Shown one piece after another: positions 22,720 to 36,801 of a stretch of DNA of 64,000 nucleotides (positions within the stretch are counted from its first letter, which is position 1; each line of letters starts with the position of its first letter). Location of the stretch: positions 6,365,989-6,429,988 of the forward strand of contig OZ020518.1 in the NCBI GenBank assembly GCA_963971425.1. Reading direction: 5' to 3'. Origin of the DNA: Bryoerythrophyllum caledonicum. Lineage: Eukaryota; Streptophyta; Bryopsida; Pottiales; Pottiaceae. Both the position numbers and the translations under genes were made by a program. Under the pieces are notes generated by a model that made no database searches, was not told the origin of the DNA, and saw only the letters and a program-made list of their open reading frames with translations.

Positions 22720-24298
22720 AAATAATAATGATGTGCTCATTTCATTTCAACAAAGCACAACACCTAGTACATGCTAACAAACATGTGATTCATTATTAAT
22801 GTGCAATAACCATGATTTAGTACTTCTCTCATTAGAAGTGTGTTCTCTAAGTTTGTAATTGGGTTCTTCAAAGCAACTACTGTGACGAACTTCATGGTCT
22901 AACCTTTTATGACCATGCATGCTTTAGTTTACATCAATGGCTCAAAAGTTCAAGTACTCTCAGATCAACGGCGCATCTTGGTTACTTTGAGAATATGTGT
23001 AGTAATGCAAAATCAATCAAGATCATGGGATAGAACTACACGTCAGCCCCACGTGCCCTTATGGTGGCCTGGTGATCCTAGCCTACATTAATATCCCAAA
23101 TCTTGCCAAGTCTAATAGTATAGTCAGCTCCCTTTACACAAGCATTTGATACAACAACAATTTCATTATAATTGACACCGTGGGTCAAAACAACTCTTCT
23201 CTCTTTACAACAACACTTGATGTAACACTCATCACCCACCATTTCCATTATAACAATCGCTCAATTAGTGGGCGCATATGATGACCATATGGGATTTCAT
23301 CTCCCACATATGGTCCCTAAAAGTCCGGGTTGGGCTCCTCATGCCCACACGAGTTTCATGGTAAAATCTGATATGATTCCTAACCAAACCATTCAATTAT
23401 CCTCTTCTGATTTACCTTTTAAACCATATTATTACCACAACGTGCCCATTGCGTTCCCAATGAGTTTCCACGTTGTTCCCCAAAGTTCCCCACCGTGTTC
23501 CCAACATTACTCCTATTCCCAATGCGTCCCCCTGTTCCCAAAGAGTTCCCAATCTGTTTACACTAGGAGCCAATTTATACTTTTTTGAATTTTATCCAAA
23601 TTTACCTTTCATTTAGTGGGGCCCACCACCAATCGATGGGGCTCCAATGCAGGCTCATTCGCACACATGTGCGTGAGCTTAATATAACAACCTCTATATA
23701 AGGTAAGCCTCTCCATAACCAACAAAAGCCATAGCCAACACTTATAAAGTTGGGATATATCCAACCCTCTTCCATCCCATTACCACCAACTGAGCTTTGA
23801 ATGGAGGTTTGCTATTAAGGTAGAGGCACCCAATTCTGATCATTTCAGCCAGTTCGGGACTCAAATGACATTGTATGTCGAAAACATTTATGTAGAAAGA
23901 TGCGGAATTAGAAATGAAACTGAACAAATATTTTTTCAAATTTAATCACAAAGATTTGGAATTGATATAGAATTTAAAAGCCTAAAAACCATTGGAGTCC
24001 ATAATCAAACTTTAGAGTAGGAGAGATTTGGTGCCCTCCTTCACCCAATGCCAATAAGTGAGAGTGAGTAAAAGAGAGAAGACATGCCATGGATAACCAA
24101 CTCATGGAGGGTACCCAATACCGATTGGCCTTGTTCAACTTTCGAGGCAATGCCACCAATGAGAGCTCAATTGAGGGTGGAGCAACCCAAAATTGCACAC
24201 ATCATGACCCAATGCTGAGAATGACTGGTGTTTTCAGATTTTGAGTTATCAGTTTTGGGTCACTTCATGCACCATTTCAAGCATTTGCCATTTTCATG
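22720..24298. other. Intergenic; short degenerate GTTCCC repeats
   Basis: At about 23,450-23,560 a phrase of the form GTTCCCAA plus 4-8 other bases is repeated about eight times. Otherwise nothing was recognised. Confidence 0.5.
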
Positions 24299-25130
24299 CA
24301 CCATGCCATGCATACTCTACTGATCGGAATTGGGTGGCCGATCGGAATTGGGTCCTCTACCTTATAGCAGGCAAAACAATCGCCATTTCTCGGGCAGCCA
24401 TGGCCCCGACCTGCCCAACCTGGACGGTCGAAGTCCCCCTGCGAAGTCTTCCTTGCGAAGACCGCTTATAGCCCGCCCCGTCGGTCGGCCTAGCCTCGCC
24501 TCCCCACCGCCGCCCTCGAAGAAGCACTCTCACCTCTCCAGTGCAGCCCGCACGACGACGTGAAGCTCAATACGAATACTCTCTGTTGTTTGGACGCATT
24601 TTCTGTGAGGTTGAACCACTGCAAAAGAGGAGCTTCACTGGGTTTCACCACCGAACGCCATGGCTCCCTTTTGTGCTTGTTGCCGGAAGCTCTTACTACA
24701 CTGAGGTTCTAGTTGTGCAGAGCGACGATCTTAGTTCGGTTCAGAGAATCTGGTTCGAGATGAAACCCTATCTCTGCGCTTTTGGTCGGAGGGAGCTTGT
24801 TTAGCAACAAGGCTGTTGAGTTTGTTGTCAGTGTGGCTGATTGTATGGAGGCTTGCTTTTTGGGTTGTTGTTGACACAGTTTTTACTGGACATCCTGTAG
24901 CTGGTGTCGGCACAACCTATTTGATTTGATGATTTTTATTTTTGCAGTAGTTTCGTTGGGCCTTGCTCTGTTGCGTATGGCTTTGGGATCCTCTAAATTT
25001 GTTGGACCAGAAATTTTGTTGAGTTTTTCTTTTCTGCAGGAAGATGATGGTGATGGTATTGTTAACTCCTGGAACTTGCGAAATTGCAGTGCTGTATGGG
25101 GGCAAAAAAAGCAATCTCCATCCTCAAGAC
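24299..25130 (+). other. GC-richer patch, possibly transcribed, no protein recognised
   Basis: Compared with its AT-rich surroundings this patch is GC-richer, begins with a direct repeat (GATCGGAATTGGGT twice at 24,321 and 24,340) and has plant-like acceptor sites (TATTTTTGCAG at about 24,946; TTTTCTGCAG at about 25,040). The longest frame (24,541-24,804, 87 codons) shows no known domain, and an ATG in good context at 24,659 gives only 14 codons. It may be a non-coding first exon or a gene remnant. Confidence 0.25.
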
Positions 25131-27620
25131 ATAACTGAATATATATTTGTAAAAATGGTTAAAAACTGTGCAAGTTACTGACCATCCATAAGAAGAGCAG
25201 CCATCTGTTAATATTGTTTCCTCCGCTGGCTAGTACAATCCCAGCATACAGCATCTGGTGTAAGAAACAGAGTGAACAACACTCAAAGTAAGAGAGTGTG
25301 TAAGGTTGTACAGTTAAAGCGCACACAAGACGTGGAGATGTTGAGATACTCTACTGCCTTTTCAAGAAAGAAAGAAAAAGCAACCTTGGAAAAGAAAACG
25401 AGCGTAACTTATTGACTGCTGGCTATGGTTTGCCACCAAAAAACCATCATAGACATGATGAATTTTCCGCCACTACGTCCCCCTCACACTCATCTCCCAC
25501 CTCATCGTCACCTTTGACTGAACATACACACTCATCTAAGTTGGTCCCACTAGAGGTACACTCTGATTACAGTTTGCCATCCTTAAATCATCCTAGGTGT
25601 ACTAAATGAATTTTCTGCCACCTCAAGAACTAGCACTTGAGTTTGCCATCTTAGATAGCACATCAAATTAGATTATCATAAGCACCACTAGACGGACCGT
25701 CTAATTGAATGCACATCTCTTGTACATGTTCATGAGTGAAATGAGATGTTAGACTCTCAAATTTATGGCCCCTCAATATGCCATCTTACATTCACACTGA
25801 AGTTTAGAATATGCAACAATGAACAAGTCTGTCTAACGTATGACTCCAGAACATGATGGAAGCTGTGTTGAAAATTGAATGAGCTCTTTCCAGAGCTCCT
25901 GGCACAATCCTGCAACAAAATAGTCGTTTCACCTCGTGTGCGGGGAGCCGCCATATCGGCTTGCATTTTCACCCCGAGAAACGCTCGATTCTAAACTTTG
26001 AAAAATAAAAATAAAAATAAAAATACGGTGATCCCAAACAATGTTGTTGAAAAGGGAGCTGACTTTACCTAGTTTGAAACAATACTTCTGCGCTAAATGC
26101 ACCCATTGCTTTAACATCAACATTGATGACAGCTTTGCTGAAGTGTGGCCAAATGAGGGATGCATATGCTTGTAACTTTTGCCTAGAAAGTTTGTGCACA
26201 TCTCAAGTTTGCGCACATTAATGACAAAGGTGATTACCTGGTGTGGAAGTATTCTCGCCAGACTGATTTTGGTATTTAGTGTTTGAAACACTAATTACAA
26301 ACTCTAATTTTCTAGAGAAACATAATTAGAGTTGTGTGGTGAAGAGAGGTTACAACATTAAATGTGGTGTAACACTAGATACCAAAATCAGTGTAGTATT
26401 TACAAATGGGGCCATTACAAAAGTAGTGTAGTATATACAAGTGGGTCAAAAACCTTGGCTGGAACAGTTTTGGAGTTTCTGAGAATATAACGTGCAAGGA
26501 GCCTCTGATTGTGAGATAATAACCAGCTTGTAGAGCCAGCATAATTCCAAAATCAGGAATTGTTTGCTAGCACATTACTAGATATAATGTTCATCCAATG
26601 ATTGGATCTTATCAATTTATATGAGACAAGTTTTGGTACCCGTCGTTCCGACCGGGGAATTTTTTTTATTAGTGCTCCTCAGAATAAATTGACGTATTAT
26701 ATTTTAGATTGCATCCCTCGGAGTTCAACATTTTACATCACAGGATCCATCACATGATCTTTTTTCTTACCTTATCGTTACTCATCCATATATTCATTCA
26801 CTCTCCAATTCACTCTCCAATTGAGGCAGTCAATAAGCTGCACACCCAACCATCAATCAACTTTATACTAATAAACTGGAAAAAGAAATTGCAGCAACTC
26901 AGGAGTGTAATGACCCAAATCTTCACCTTCCTGGCATAAACAAAATAAAAACGTTCATCATGTAAGCAACATTGCGATAAAAATGCACACATTAAATACG
27001 ACTGATTGATTTTTCAAATTCATCATGATCCAGATTCCAGACACCCAACTAAAATGAACAATGTTATTCAAAATTTTAAAAACCATGCAAGCTGTTGATG
27101 TACTATTAAGTAATCATAATCTCTTGCACACAAATCAGAATTATTTGTTCCAACCAATTAACCCTAATCATAAGCAGCATGATCTCCTCTTACCATGTAA
27201 ACGAAACCTACACACGCAAATGCATGTTAATAAACCATGAAGAGATTATGTTATATTTTCCCTATCAAACATACAAACATAAATGGACAATCACAGTTGT
27301 TGAAAAACACGGGTTTTCATACCTGCATTCTAGTTGATGTGAGACTGTTGGTATGATTCATACCTGCATTCCAATTGGAGTGTGCTACAAAACGTGCCAA
27401 CGCCCCAGGCCTCCTTCACTGCAACCGACTCGTGCGATCCCTCTCCAGCTTCGTCCCAGCGTCTCCCGCGGTCACGTCCACTTGGTTTCCACCCGCTGCT
27501 GTAGAGATGAGAATTCAGGGTCGATCACGAAGCCCAAATGGGACGGAGCTGTCTCCAACAACGACGGGTACCGAGATAGAGACGGAGGTTAAGGATCTTG
27601 ATCATAGAATCTAGAAGCAT
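25131..27620 (-). other. Possible multi-exon host locus, minus strand, unrecognised
   Basis: A 72-nt exon-like segment at 25,838-25,909 has TTGCAG and GTTAGA borders and an open frame (DCARSSGKSSFNFQHSF). Other open pieces occur near 25,185-25,255 and 26,900-26,930. A GC-rich block at 27,362-27,600 ends in GAATGCAG|GTATGA, and a second GAATGCAG|GTATGA lies 40 bp further left. These could be small exons of a host gene whose first, untranslated exon is the GC-rich block. No family can be named. Confidence 0.2.
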
Positions 27621-28199
27621 GAATAAGAATGAGGCTTCAACAGAGAAAGAAAAAAAACTCACATGGATTCACATCAAATCAGACTTAGGGGGGAGAATTA
27701 ACCACTATGATCAAATAGACAAATTTCCCCTCCTTCGTCTGGACGACATCTCAAGACGCTCCCAGACCCCCAAGGACGTCGGATTGGTAACCCTGACCAA
27801 TTCTAATCCCACGAGCCACCTGCAGCTACGTTAAGGCTTAGATATGACCCCAACATTGATCATTTAAGCACAAAAGACTTAGAAAAACAGAGGCTCCAAG
27901 GCAACCCCAAGAATTTCAAGAATAGGTTCCAAGGCAGCCTCAAGAATTTCAAGAATTTTGCAAGAAATGTTCAAATATGAAGAATCCGACATGAAGAACA
28001 CGCGGCCGAACAATCCAACATGAAGGATGTGGGAATACGTTCCCACAAGGTTCCGGAAGTTAACCTTAAAGTCTGGCAAAAACAAAAAAATTAGTACTAG
28101 AACGTTAGAAAGATAGAATAATACAGAAGGAAAGTAGAATCAGCAAATAAGACATATAGGGGGCAGTAAAAATTCTTAAAAGCTCTAACAAAATGCTAA

Positions 28200-31100
28200 A
28201 TCCGGAGGTCCAGATACGACCGGATCCGATAATGACCGGAACTCACGGGAAGAACCTAGAGCCGGGAGCAATCCCGGATGAGACCCGGAAAACGGAACCG
28301 TCTTGATGGCGTCTTTGAAAGTGACGTTAGAGTCGTTAGGAGATCCCGTACATCGTGACCGTTACAAGAAGAGGCAAACAACAGGAATCCTCCACAGTTG
28401 TCTTTTCCCTTTCTCTTCTTCTTCTTCTCTCTCTCTTTCTTGTTTTCTGCCATCCTTGCCGGTTGCTTTCCAGCATCCGGTAGTAGTTCGAGTGTTTTGG
28501 TGAGGTCAGTGCGTGCAAGTACGACCGGACGAACGGAAGAGTGACAGCCATGGCCGGAGGAGAGCGAGCCGGGAAACCGAGGCGGGTAAAGAGCACCACC
28601 GCCGGAGCGCCGCCTATCCTGAAGGTGGTGCCGGAGTATCCGACAAAGGACAAGGCCCTCCTTGTCTTGTTTTACTTCTTGAACAAGATGGGTTGTTCCG
28701 GTCTGATGGAGGCGGCGTGGGGAATGAAGGACGAAAGGATGGTGACGGAGCTGATCGGGACAACCAAAAACCAATACAACGGGAGCTTTAGAGCGCACCC
28801 GAAGAAGTAGACCCGGTCAGAGTGGAAGTGGACATACGGCCTCCAGGACGGAGACGTCAAAATGGCGGAGCGAAGAGACAACCTCGTGGACGGGGAGTTC
28901 CACGGTCATGCCGACCCGAAGGACGGCTTCACAACAAGCGACCTCACCAACCCTCGAGCGAGGATCGTGATAGGGTTTATAAACCCTATCTTCCATCCGG
29001 AAAAGCCCAAGTGATTGGTGCTCAAGTGAGCGAGCATCTTCTTGGGAGCAATGCGGGGGAAAATCACTGTCGATTGGTTGTCGCTCATGCAAGACCCGGT
29101 GGAGAGGTTGGTCAAGAGCCTCCACCGGAACATGAAGGTTGGGTCACCACTTTCGGCCTATATGACGCACCTTTACTTCCGGCACAAATTGCTGAAACCG
29201 GAGGAGCACGACGAGTACTAGGAACTTCTGACCATTCAGAAGTACGGCGTGATGAAGACCGACTCAGAGGAGGAGATAAAAGATGCGGAGCCACCTCCAA
29301 CTGAAACCCCTCGGACTCGGAAGCGAAGTCGATCGGTGCAACCGGAACCGGCACTAGTGGAATCTCCACCAACACGGATGGACACAGCCACTGAAGACCC
29401 GAATGCTGCAGGCCCCTTCAGACGACCGGAACGATGTCCGACCCCCAAACCTCCAGAGCTCATCGGAAAGCACGTAGAGGACATCATGGAGTTACTCCAG
29501 CAAGCAACTTGGAGGGCCACGCGGATCAATCAGCACCTTGCCGACAACACCGCGATGATATACAAAATCATGGGTGAGCTCCGGGTCGATGATATAACGG
29601 AGATCATGCCCCGGTTGAAGAATCTTCGGGATGTCTACTTCCGGCTACAAGTGATGGAGGAGCATCAACTGCCAATAGTCCAAGCTCGGGCGAAGCTGCA
29701 ACAAGACCCGACAGTCGCAAATGCCGCGTTGATAGAGGCACAAGCAGCCCGGAAGGAAGCGGAGGTCACGGCTACCGCATCGGCTCAAGCCCTCGGGTAA
29801 GTACGGAAGGCACTGAGTTTTCCGGTTGACACAGTCAATTGGAGCCTCTTCTTCAACGAGCGCCTAGAGAAGGAAGGTAAGGTGAACCGTGGATAGATCA
29901 TTCGGTTCCTTATGGACCACACTCGGAAGATGGAGAAGACATGGGAGCAAATGCAGCTGCTGGCCAACAACGCTGCAAGCATCGTGGTCTGGGAGGAACC
30001 GACGGCATTAAATTCCTCCATTAACCTCGACTCATCTCCAGATGTAGCCGAGTCATCAAGAAAGGCGCGGGAATCTGCCGGAAAAGGTAAGCGGCCGATG
30101 GATGAGCCCTTGGGCACACCTGATGCGGCTTCACCCGGACCGTGGAGCAAGGCTCTTTACAACAGTCCGGAGACAGCCAAGAAGAACCTCCTTCCGGCAG
30201 CTCTGTTGCAGAGGAATCCTCCAGCCTTCTGGATACCTCTTTCCTCCCCTTCCTCTACCCGCCGGAAGACGACTTCCCCACTATCTAGGGGTCATCCGAA
30301 AAAAACCTCCAGCCCCAAGACCGTTGTGGGGACGACAACCGGCACGGTAGAGAAGGCCACTCAGGCGGCACCCTCATCCGATGAGCTGGAGCCAGAAACC
30401 CCAGCTTTCGGAAGCAGACAAATACCAGATCCAACTCCGGAGAAGACCGACAGGACAACGGAGACAGTGTAGGCATCTCTGGTGCGTAGGAGCGGCCGGA
30501 ACAAGAAGACCCCGTAGTTAGGGATATGGTTGAAGTTAGGAATTTCCGGTTGCTTAGATTTTGTAGTGACTAAACAATGGGGCTCATGATTGTACCTGGC
30601 TACCAACCCTTAGGTTAACTAAATTCGTGAACTTCTTTGACTGGCGGAAAATCCGGATATGAGATCCATAATTTTCGGATCTTAGATTTGAATTTCCGGA
30701 TCTTTAGAAATAAGATTTTCTTTAGGATAAGATTTTCTGGATTACTCGCAAATTGGATAATACTAAGATTAGGAAACTTAGTTAGTACATAGTAAATAAT
30801 TTTTTTGCAAACTCATTATCTTGTTTTCTTACACAAAATATATTTCGAATCTATTACTAGATTTGCTTCCTAGTTCTACTGGCAAAGAGTGTTGTCTGTG
30901 TGAGGAAATGGATCCATTGTGGTAAGAGTTGTTGTGGAGAAGATCTTTGGTAGTAAGTGATATCTTGTTTTATTTAAGAGGGAGCATTGGGACTTGCATT
31001 GGGAGAACGCCCGGAAGAGCTGGAGGTGTATTGCAGAGGTGTTCCTAGTAGTCTCCAGGGTCCGGAAGAAGCGAGGAGGGGAAGAGGTGAACTGCAGAGG

Positions 31101-31804
31101 TGTTCTTGGTAATCTCTAGGGCGCGGAAGATTCCGTGTGAACCCGGATTCCGGTTGAGGCCGGAGTTTACTCCCACAATATGGAAAAGCCTAATGTGTAA
31201 GTCTAGAAGGAGTCCTCTTGGTAAATTATATCACTTGCTCCGAAGAATTCCAACAGTAATTACTGGAATGTCGTTGTAGTTTGGACTTGTCTCTGTGTGA
31301 ATGTGTCCGGAAGGCCATCCGGATGTCGTGAGAGCATAGGTCTAGTAGCATCAATCAATCACCGGTTAGCGGAGTAGGGAGAGTGGGTATCCAACCACTA
31401 TAAGTTCCGGGGCAGTGGGTGTCTAGCCATCTAAAGTCACAAGGTAGTGGGGAATCTGGCCACTGACACAAAATAGGATCAGTGGCCTTCCGGTCACTCG
31501 TTTAAACCTTCCGGAAGACTCTCTGAGGAGGAATAGAGATAAATCAAACTACCCTCCGGTTGTCCAGAAACTAGTTTCGGAAGCCATTGTATGAAATTCC
31601 GGAATCCGGAAGGATCCGAATCTGTAGTAAGCGTATGAAGAGAATAGCTAGCCTATGAACGATTTATTGGTAGTTTAGTTTTGTTGGATATTCTGAAAAG
31701 AATAATAGATCTCTATTGAAACAAAATCGGAGCGGTTTATTTTGGAAGCATTTAGTGACTATTAAGTGCATTCCGGAGGAATACTGATCCTACGAAGTGC
31801 AACA
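28200..31804 (+). mobile_element. Element A: unclassified gag-like mobile element (fossil)
   Basis: A repeat-family member that encodes one gag-like or 'plant transposon protein'-like product on the plus strand. The coding part runs from the ATG at 28,549 to about 30,520. Recognisable stretches include FLNKMGCSGLMEAAWGMKDE, a PIFHPEKPK block, a VDW-LMQDPVERLVKSL helix, a proline/serine-rich middle and a helical part near 29,470-29,940. The 3' non-coding part (30.5-31.8 kb) contains about four phrases of the type GTGGGTATCTAGCCACT and ends in TGCAACA. No reverse transcriptase, integrase, long terminal repeat or inverted repeat was seen. It looks broken, with several breaks, and is moderately old. 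The left border is approximate. The whole element is saturated with CCGGA/TCCGG words. Confidence 0.6.
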
Positions 31805-33174
31805 TCGGTCGTGGGATCCCTCAATCAAAGGATTTCAATGACATTGTCCCCTCATCAATGTTGTAATTATTTTGTTTATTTTCTTTTGATACTTTCGTAA
31901 CCTTTTAGGATGGTCCATTCCTTTTCAAGATGACCACGATTTACATCTCTGTGTTTTTATTTCTTAACAACCCCCCTTTAATCATTGCATTCACATGTCC
32001 GTATTTGTCAATCTTTGTTTTCTTGGATGATCGAAGGATCCATCGATATTATTTATAACCCCTGATTGTTTGTCATGTTCACAACAACTAGACGGCCAAA
32101 AGAAAGTTATTGTTTTGTTTCTCAAGGGGGTCTTTTGTTTTGAGCAATACGATTACTATACCCAATGTCCCTTCAATTGAGATAATATTGTAATTCGTCT
32201 TGGTCTCCTAGAATTCTTCGAAATCCTTTTGAGGTCCTTTCATGTTGGTGTTTGGTCTTCCATGATTCCGTTGCGCCTCAAGAAGGTTCTTGATGTTATC
32301 CTCCCCAAAGATATAAGGTCAAGACTTCTTTTTGTCTATGGCCGAAACAAGTGCTCAAGGCCTCGACAGTATCCTTTCTGCAACAAGGTCGTTGGGATAC
32401 TATCAACTCATTGGAACGCTAAGATATTTTGCCTCCCTGATAGAGTACTGATGGTTGATGACTAGCCAATGCGGCATGTCTTCAACGGAGACCTCGCTTG
32501 CTACTTTCCAAAGCCATGGCGTAATGAAATGGCCTTGCCAAATGCCCGCAATGTTATTCCTAACATTGGAACAATATTTCTTCCATTTATTTTTCCCCTG
32601 CGAGCATCTCGCTCGTTGAAGGCATATCTTTGTGCACATGAAATGGATGGAAAGTTTAGACAAAGATTGCTTGAACCATGGCACATCAAGAGCGAGTATT
32701 GTAGACTTTATAAATGGTTCCTGGATACTATAGGTACTCCCTCCATTTTCCTTATCCAATACTTGTCATTGAATTATTTATTTGAATAAAGAATCAAATG
32801 ATTTTCATCACATTCTTCCTATCTACTTGAGTGCATAACAGTCGGAAGATCCCTTGATGTGACTTGTATTACTCCAAACGATTCTTTGAAGACATAGCTT
32901 CTCATTGACCTTCAATTACAATTAATTGTCAAATGATTCTTATTGCCTACTTGACTGTCGCGGTTCATGCTTACTTGAATGTTGCATTTTGTACTTATCA
33001 ATAGCTTTGACCCTACATTACATGATTTCTTCGATACTACTCTATACAAATATTATATCACAGTGGTAACATCGGAGGAACTTCTGGTCCAACCACTTCT
33101 TCATATAAAATGTGCTAGAGTCCAAAATTCATCCTAAAGTACAGATTTTCTTAAATATGGCATTTGATCGTAAG
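31805..33174. other. Spacer between elements A and B
   Basis: AT-rich DNA separating the tail ends of A and B. A reading frame on the plus strand (about 32,229-32,789; phrases LPKDIRSRLLFVYGR, ACYFPKPWRNEMALPN and KSEYCRLYKWFLDTIG) is longer than chance would suggest and may be a remnant gene, but its family was not recognised. Confidence 0.35.
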
Positions 33175-36100
33175 GATCGTAGTAATTGTTGCAGTTTGTA
33201 GAGTAGGTATTCTTCCGGATAGCACTTAGTTGTAGCTAAACGTACCGAAAGTATCCGCTCTAAGTTCGTTCCCACAGAGACCTATTGTTCCTTTCCTAAC
33301 TAATAGGTAAAAACTAACTAACTACCAAACACTACTCCACTCGTTAGCTTTCCTATTCATCCCTTGATCTACCATCCGGATCCTTCTGGATTCCGGAGTT
33401 CTTACAATCAGCTTCCGGATCCTTCCGAGTCCCGGATAACTTCAGACCGAGTTCCTTCCGGAGTTTTTAAACGAGTGGCCAGGTACCACTGATCATGTTT
33501 TGTGTAAGTGGCCGGATTCCCCACTGTCTTGTGACTTAATGTGGCTTGACACCCACTACCTCGTAACTTACAGTGGCTAGATACCCACTCTCCTACTCAG
33601 CTAATCGGTGAATAGTTGTTACAGCTTGACCCACACTCTCACATCATCTAGATGGCCATCCGGATGCGGTCACGTAGAGGTCGATCGGACTACAATGACA
33701 TTCCGGCTGGTACTGTGGTGGCTCTACTGAGTGAGTGTTGCAGTTTGTAAGTAACTTCCTTCTAGACATATACACCGGGCTTTTTCCTATCGTAAGGGGA
33801 AATTCCGGCTGCAACCGAAATCCGGGTTTATACGGCTATTCCATGCCCTAGGGACTACCAGGCCCACCCCTGCAGTACATCCCTTCTTCTTCCTGGCTCC
33901 TTCCGGTCCCTGTAGAATGTCAGGTCTCCACGTAATCTCTCTTCCAGCTCTTCCGGGCGCTCTCCCAATGTAAGAACCAACCGGTTGTTCTAAGTACAAC
34001 TCTTATAACCCTCAGCTCATAAGAACTACAAATCACAGTAACCCAACCCAAATGGATCCATTTCCTCGCAGGAAAGACACCTTAGTCACCACAATGTTCA
34101 AGAAGAGAAATGTGATAGACAAAAAACACTCTTCATGAGAGAAAACAAGATGATGAGTTGGCTAAAACTCATCTATTAAGTACTAACTAAACTCCTAAAT
34201 CTAAAGTCTACCTTATCTGCTCGAAATCCAGGAAATCATATCCTAGAAGTAAAAAGATCTTATCCCTAAGAATCTGGATTTCAAATCTCAGATCCGAAAT
34301 TTATGGATCTGAGATCCAATTTTTCCGCTCCTAACTAATACCAATTTAGGGTATTATTTTAGCCTAGGATTTGGTAGCCGGGTGCAACCTTGAGCCCCAT
34401 CGTTAATTGCTACTAAACCTAGCTGGCTGAAAATCCTAATTAGGGAGAATAGTGGTTCTTCTTCCTAAGGCTCCTACGCCTTGGGGTTACCTCTTCTGTG
34501 ACTGCATTGGCCCATGGTTTCTCCGAAGTGGATGCTGGCGGCTCCGACATACACTCGGGCTCTTTCTCCTTCTGTCCGGAAGGAGTTTCCGGATCTTCCG
34601 CTGTTGGGGTGCCGGTCTTTGGTGAGGGTGACCAGACTCGAGGGTTGGGTAGGTCTCGGAAACTTCCGCTGGGGTTGACATCCATGTCAGTCGTTGCTTG
34701 GCTGCGAAGTGGAGGGGTCGCCCGCAGTTGCTGAACCGGAGAGGGAGACTCCGACGGAATCCAGAAGGGCAGAGGGGTTCCTACGAGAGGCCCTCCGGCA
34801 TGACACTCTGCCACTACTGGAGGGTCTCCGTACTTGGGAAGGGCACCTTGCTCCAGCTCATCGGAGAGGCCAAATCCGGAGTCCTAATGAGGTCATTGAA
34901 TCCTCCGGATGGTGTGTGCGGCGTTCCGGTAGCAGGTCCGGGTGGAGTTCCGGAGGGCCCGGCTCTGGCCAGTGTCATAATTGCTGCCTCCGGAACTGGG
35001 ACCTAGGGTGCCTTTGGAGTTGCGGGGGTCAGGTTCTTCACCAACTCCCACATCTTGCTCTAGGTTTTTTCCATCTTCTGGCTGTGGTCTAGGAGAAACC
35101 AGATGATTTGCCTTCTGTTGAGCTTCTCGTCTTTCTCTAGACTCTCACTGTAGAGGAGAGCACGGTTGACAGTGTCTACCGGAAAGTGGAGGGTTGTGCG
35201 AACCTCCGTCAAGGCTTGGGTGGTGGACTGGACCTTTGCCTCTGCCTCGGCTGTCGCTTCTTGGGCCTTCTCTTGAGCAGCTTCCGCCTGCTCCACTTAC
35301 TTCCAGAGTCGGACATTGGTCTGAGTGAGGGTGGTTTGCTGCTGCTCTAGTTGCTGGACCAAACCTTCCTTGGTCTTCAGTTCTTGGAGTGGTGGGAGGA
35401 GATCCACGAAGTCGTTCGACCCTACCTCTTCCATGATAGCCATGATCATGGTTGTCCGCTCCGTGATCTCACCTTCCTAGATCCTTGCCCACCAGACCAC
35501 ATGCTCGCAGAGCTCCGCAACATCTTCTGGAATGCGCCGGTCATTGTCGGGGCAAAAGTCGGTCCCGGCTTACTGCGGAGCTACAGGGTTCAGTGAGCGG
35601 TGCTCTGGAAGGTGGTAACTCGGTCTGGGTCTGCGTCTGTCTCTCCTCCGGAGGTTGGCTTGGACCTACGAGTTCCAGAGTCTTCAAGACTAACCTATTT
35701 CGCTTCCGGGATCTCCTAGTGATGAGCGAGGATGATGATGTTTGCGACTCCGAGTCTTTCGAGACCTCCTTCTTGTCGTCCGTCTCCCATCCACCGTAAG
35801 ACTCAATGCTCAGCAGTTTATCAGACTTGTCATGTTCCTCCGAACTCAACATCTTCTTCTTGGCGTATATGTGCGCCACGTAGGTTGAGAGAGGTGTTGC
35901 TGTCTTCTGGGCCTTGGAAAGGTCCTTGACGATCCGGTCGACGTGGTCTTCCATCAGGGCCGCCCAGTTTACCGTATGCTTTCCTCTCATCGCTTCCAAG
36001 ATTAGACTAGCTAACTTCGCCACTACCCTCTTCGGTTTCTCCGGATGGAAGATAGGGTTTAGAAAGACAATGACTAACTTGGTGTCCAGATCCGTTAGGT

Positions 36101-36690
36101 CGCCAAAGACATACCCGTCCTTAGGGTTGGCCTTCTGCAGGAACTCTCCCTTCAGAAGGTCGACGTTGCGCTCCGCCACCTTGACTACCCCCTATCGGAA
36201 GCCGTAGGTGTCCCTCTAGACCGCGACAATCCATTCTTCCGGATGCGCCCGGAGACGTCCTTCGTATTGGTTCGGCGGCTTTCCCACGAGCTCTGTCCCC
36301 ACCGCCTCGCTCTGGAATGCCCATGGCGCTCCGAGAAGTCCATTGCAGCCCATCAGTTCTAGGTAACTCTTTAAAACCCTAAACTCTTCCTCCGAAGTCG
36401 GCAGCTCCGACGCCACCTTCTAGAGCAGTAGGTGTCGTAGTACGTGTTGGCAAGTATTCACATCTTAACACAAAAGATATCCTAAGGTATTCGTTTCTAC
36501 AGAGAATCCTCGAGAACTACAACGACTAACAACAAGCCTAGATCTATACAATGCTAAATGTACCTTAATAGATATAATAAAAGAAAGAAAAGAAAGGTTT
36601 AAACCACAAGGTTTGAGCTCTAATTACACCAACCACCCCGCTCTCCATACAAGTGCTTGCCCTGGGTAGGAGCCTACTTCGCCAAACGGA

Positions 36691-36801
36691 AAGGATCCTC
36701 GGGTAGGATCCTACTTGGCCCGGGTGGGAGAAGGATCCTTGGGTAGGATCTCACTTGGCCCGGGTGGGAGAAGGATCCTTGGGTAGGATCCCACTTGGCC
36801 C
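36691..36801. repeat. 40-bp tandem repeat in element C
   Basis: Nearly three copies of a 40-bp unit beginning AAGGATCCTTGGGTAGGATC and running on through ACTTGGCCCGGGTGGGAG, at 36,691, 36,731 and 36,771, in the 3' non-coding part of element C. Confidence 0.9.

Noticed and set aside
28256-28798. 180-codon open frame on the minus strand
   Set aside because: Antisense to the start region of element A; no domain, and composition mirrors the coding strand.
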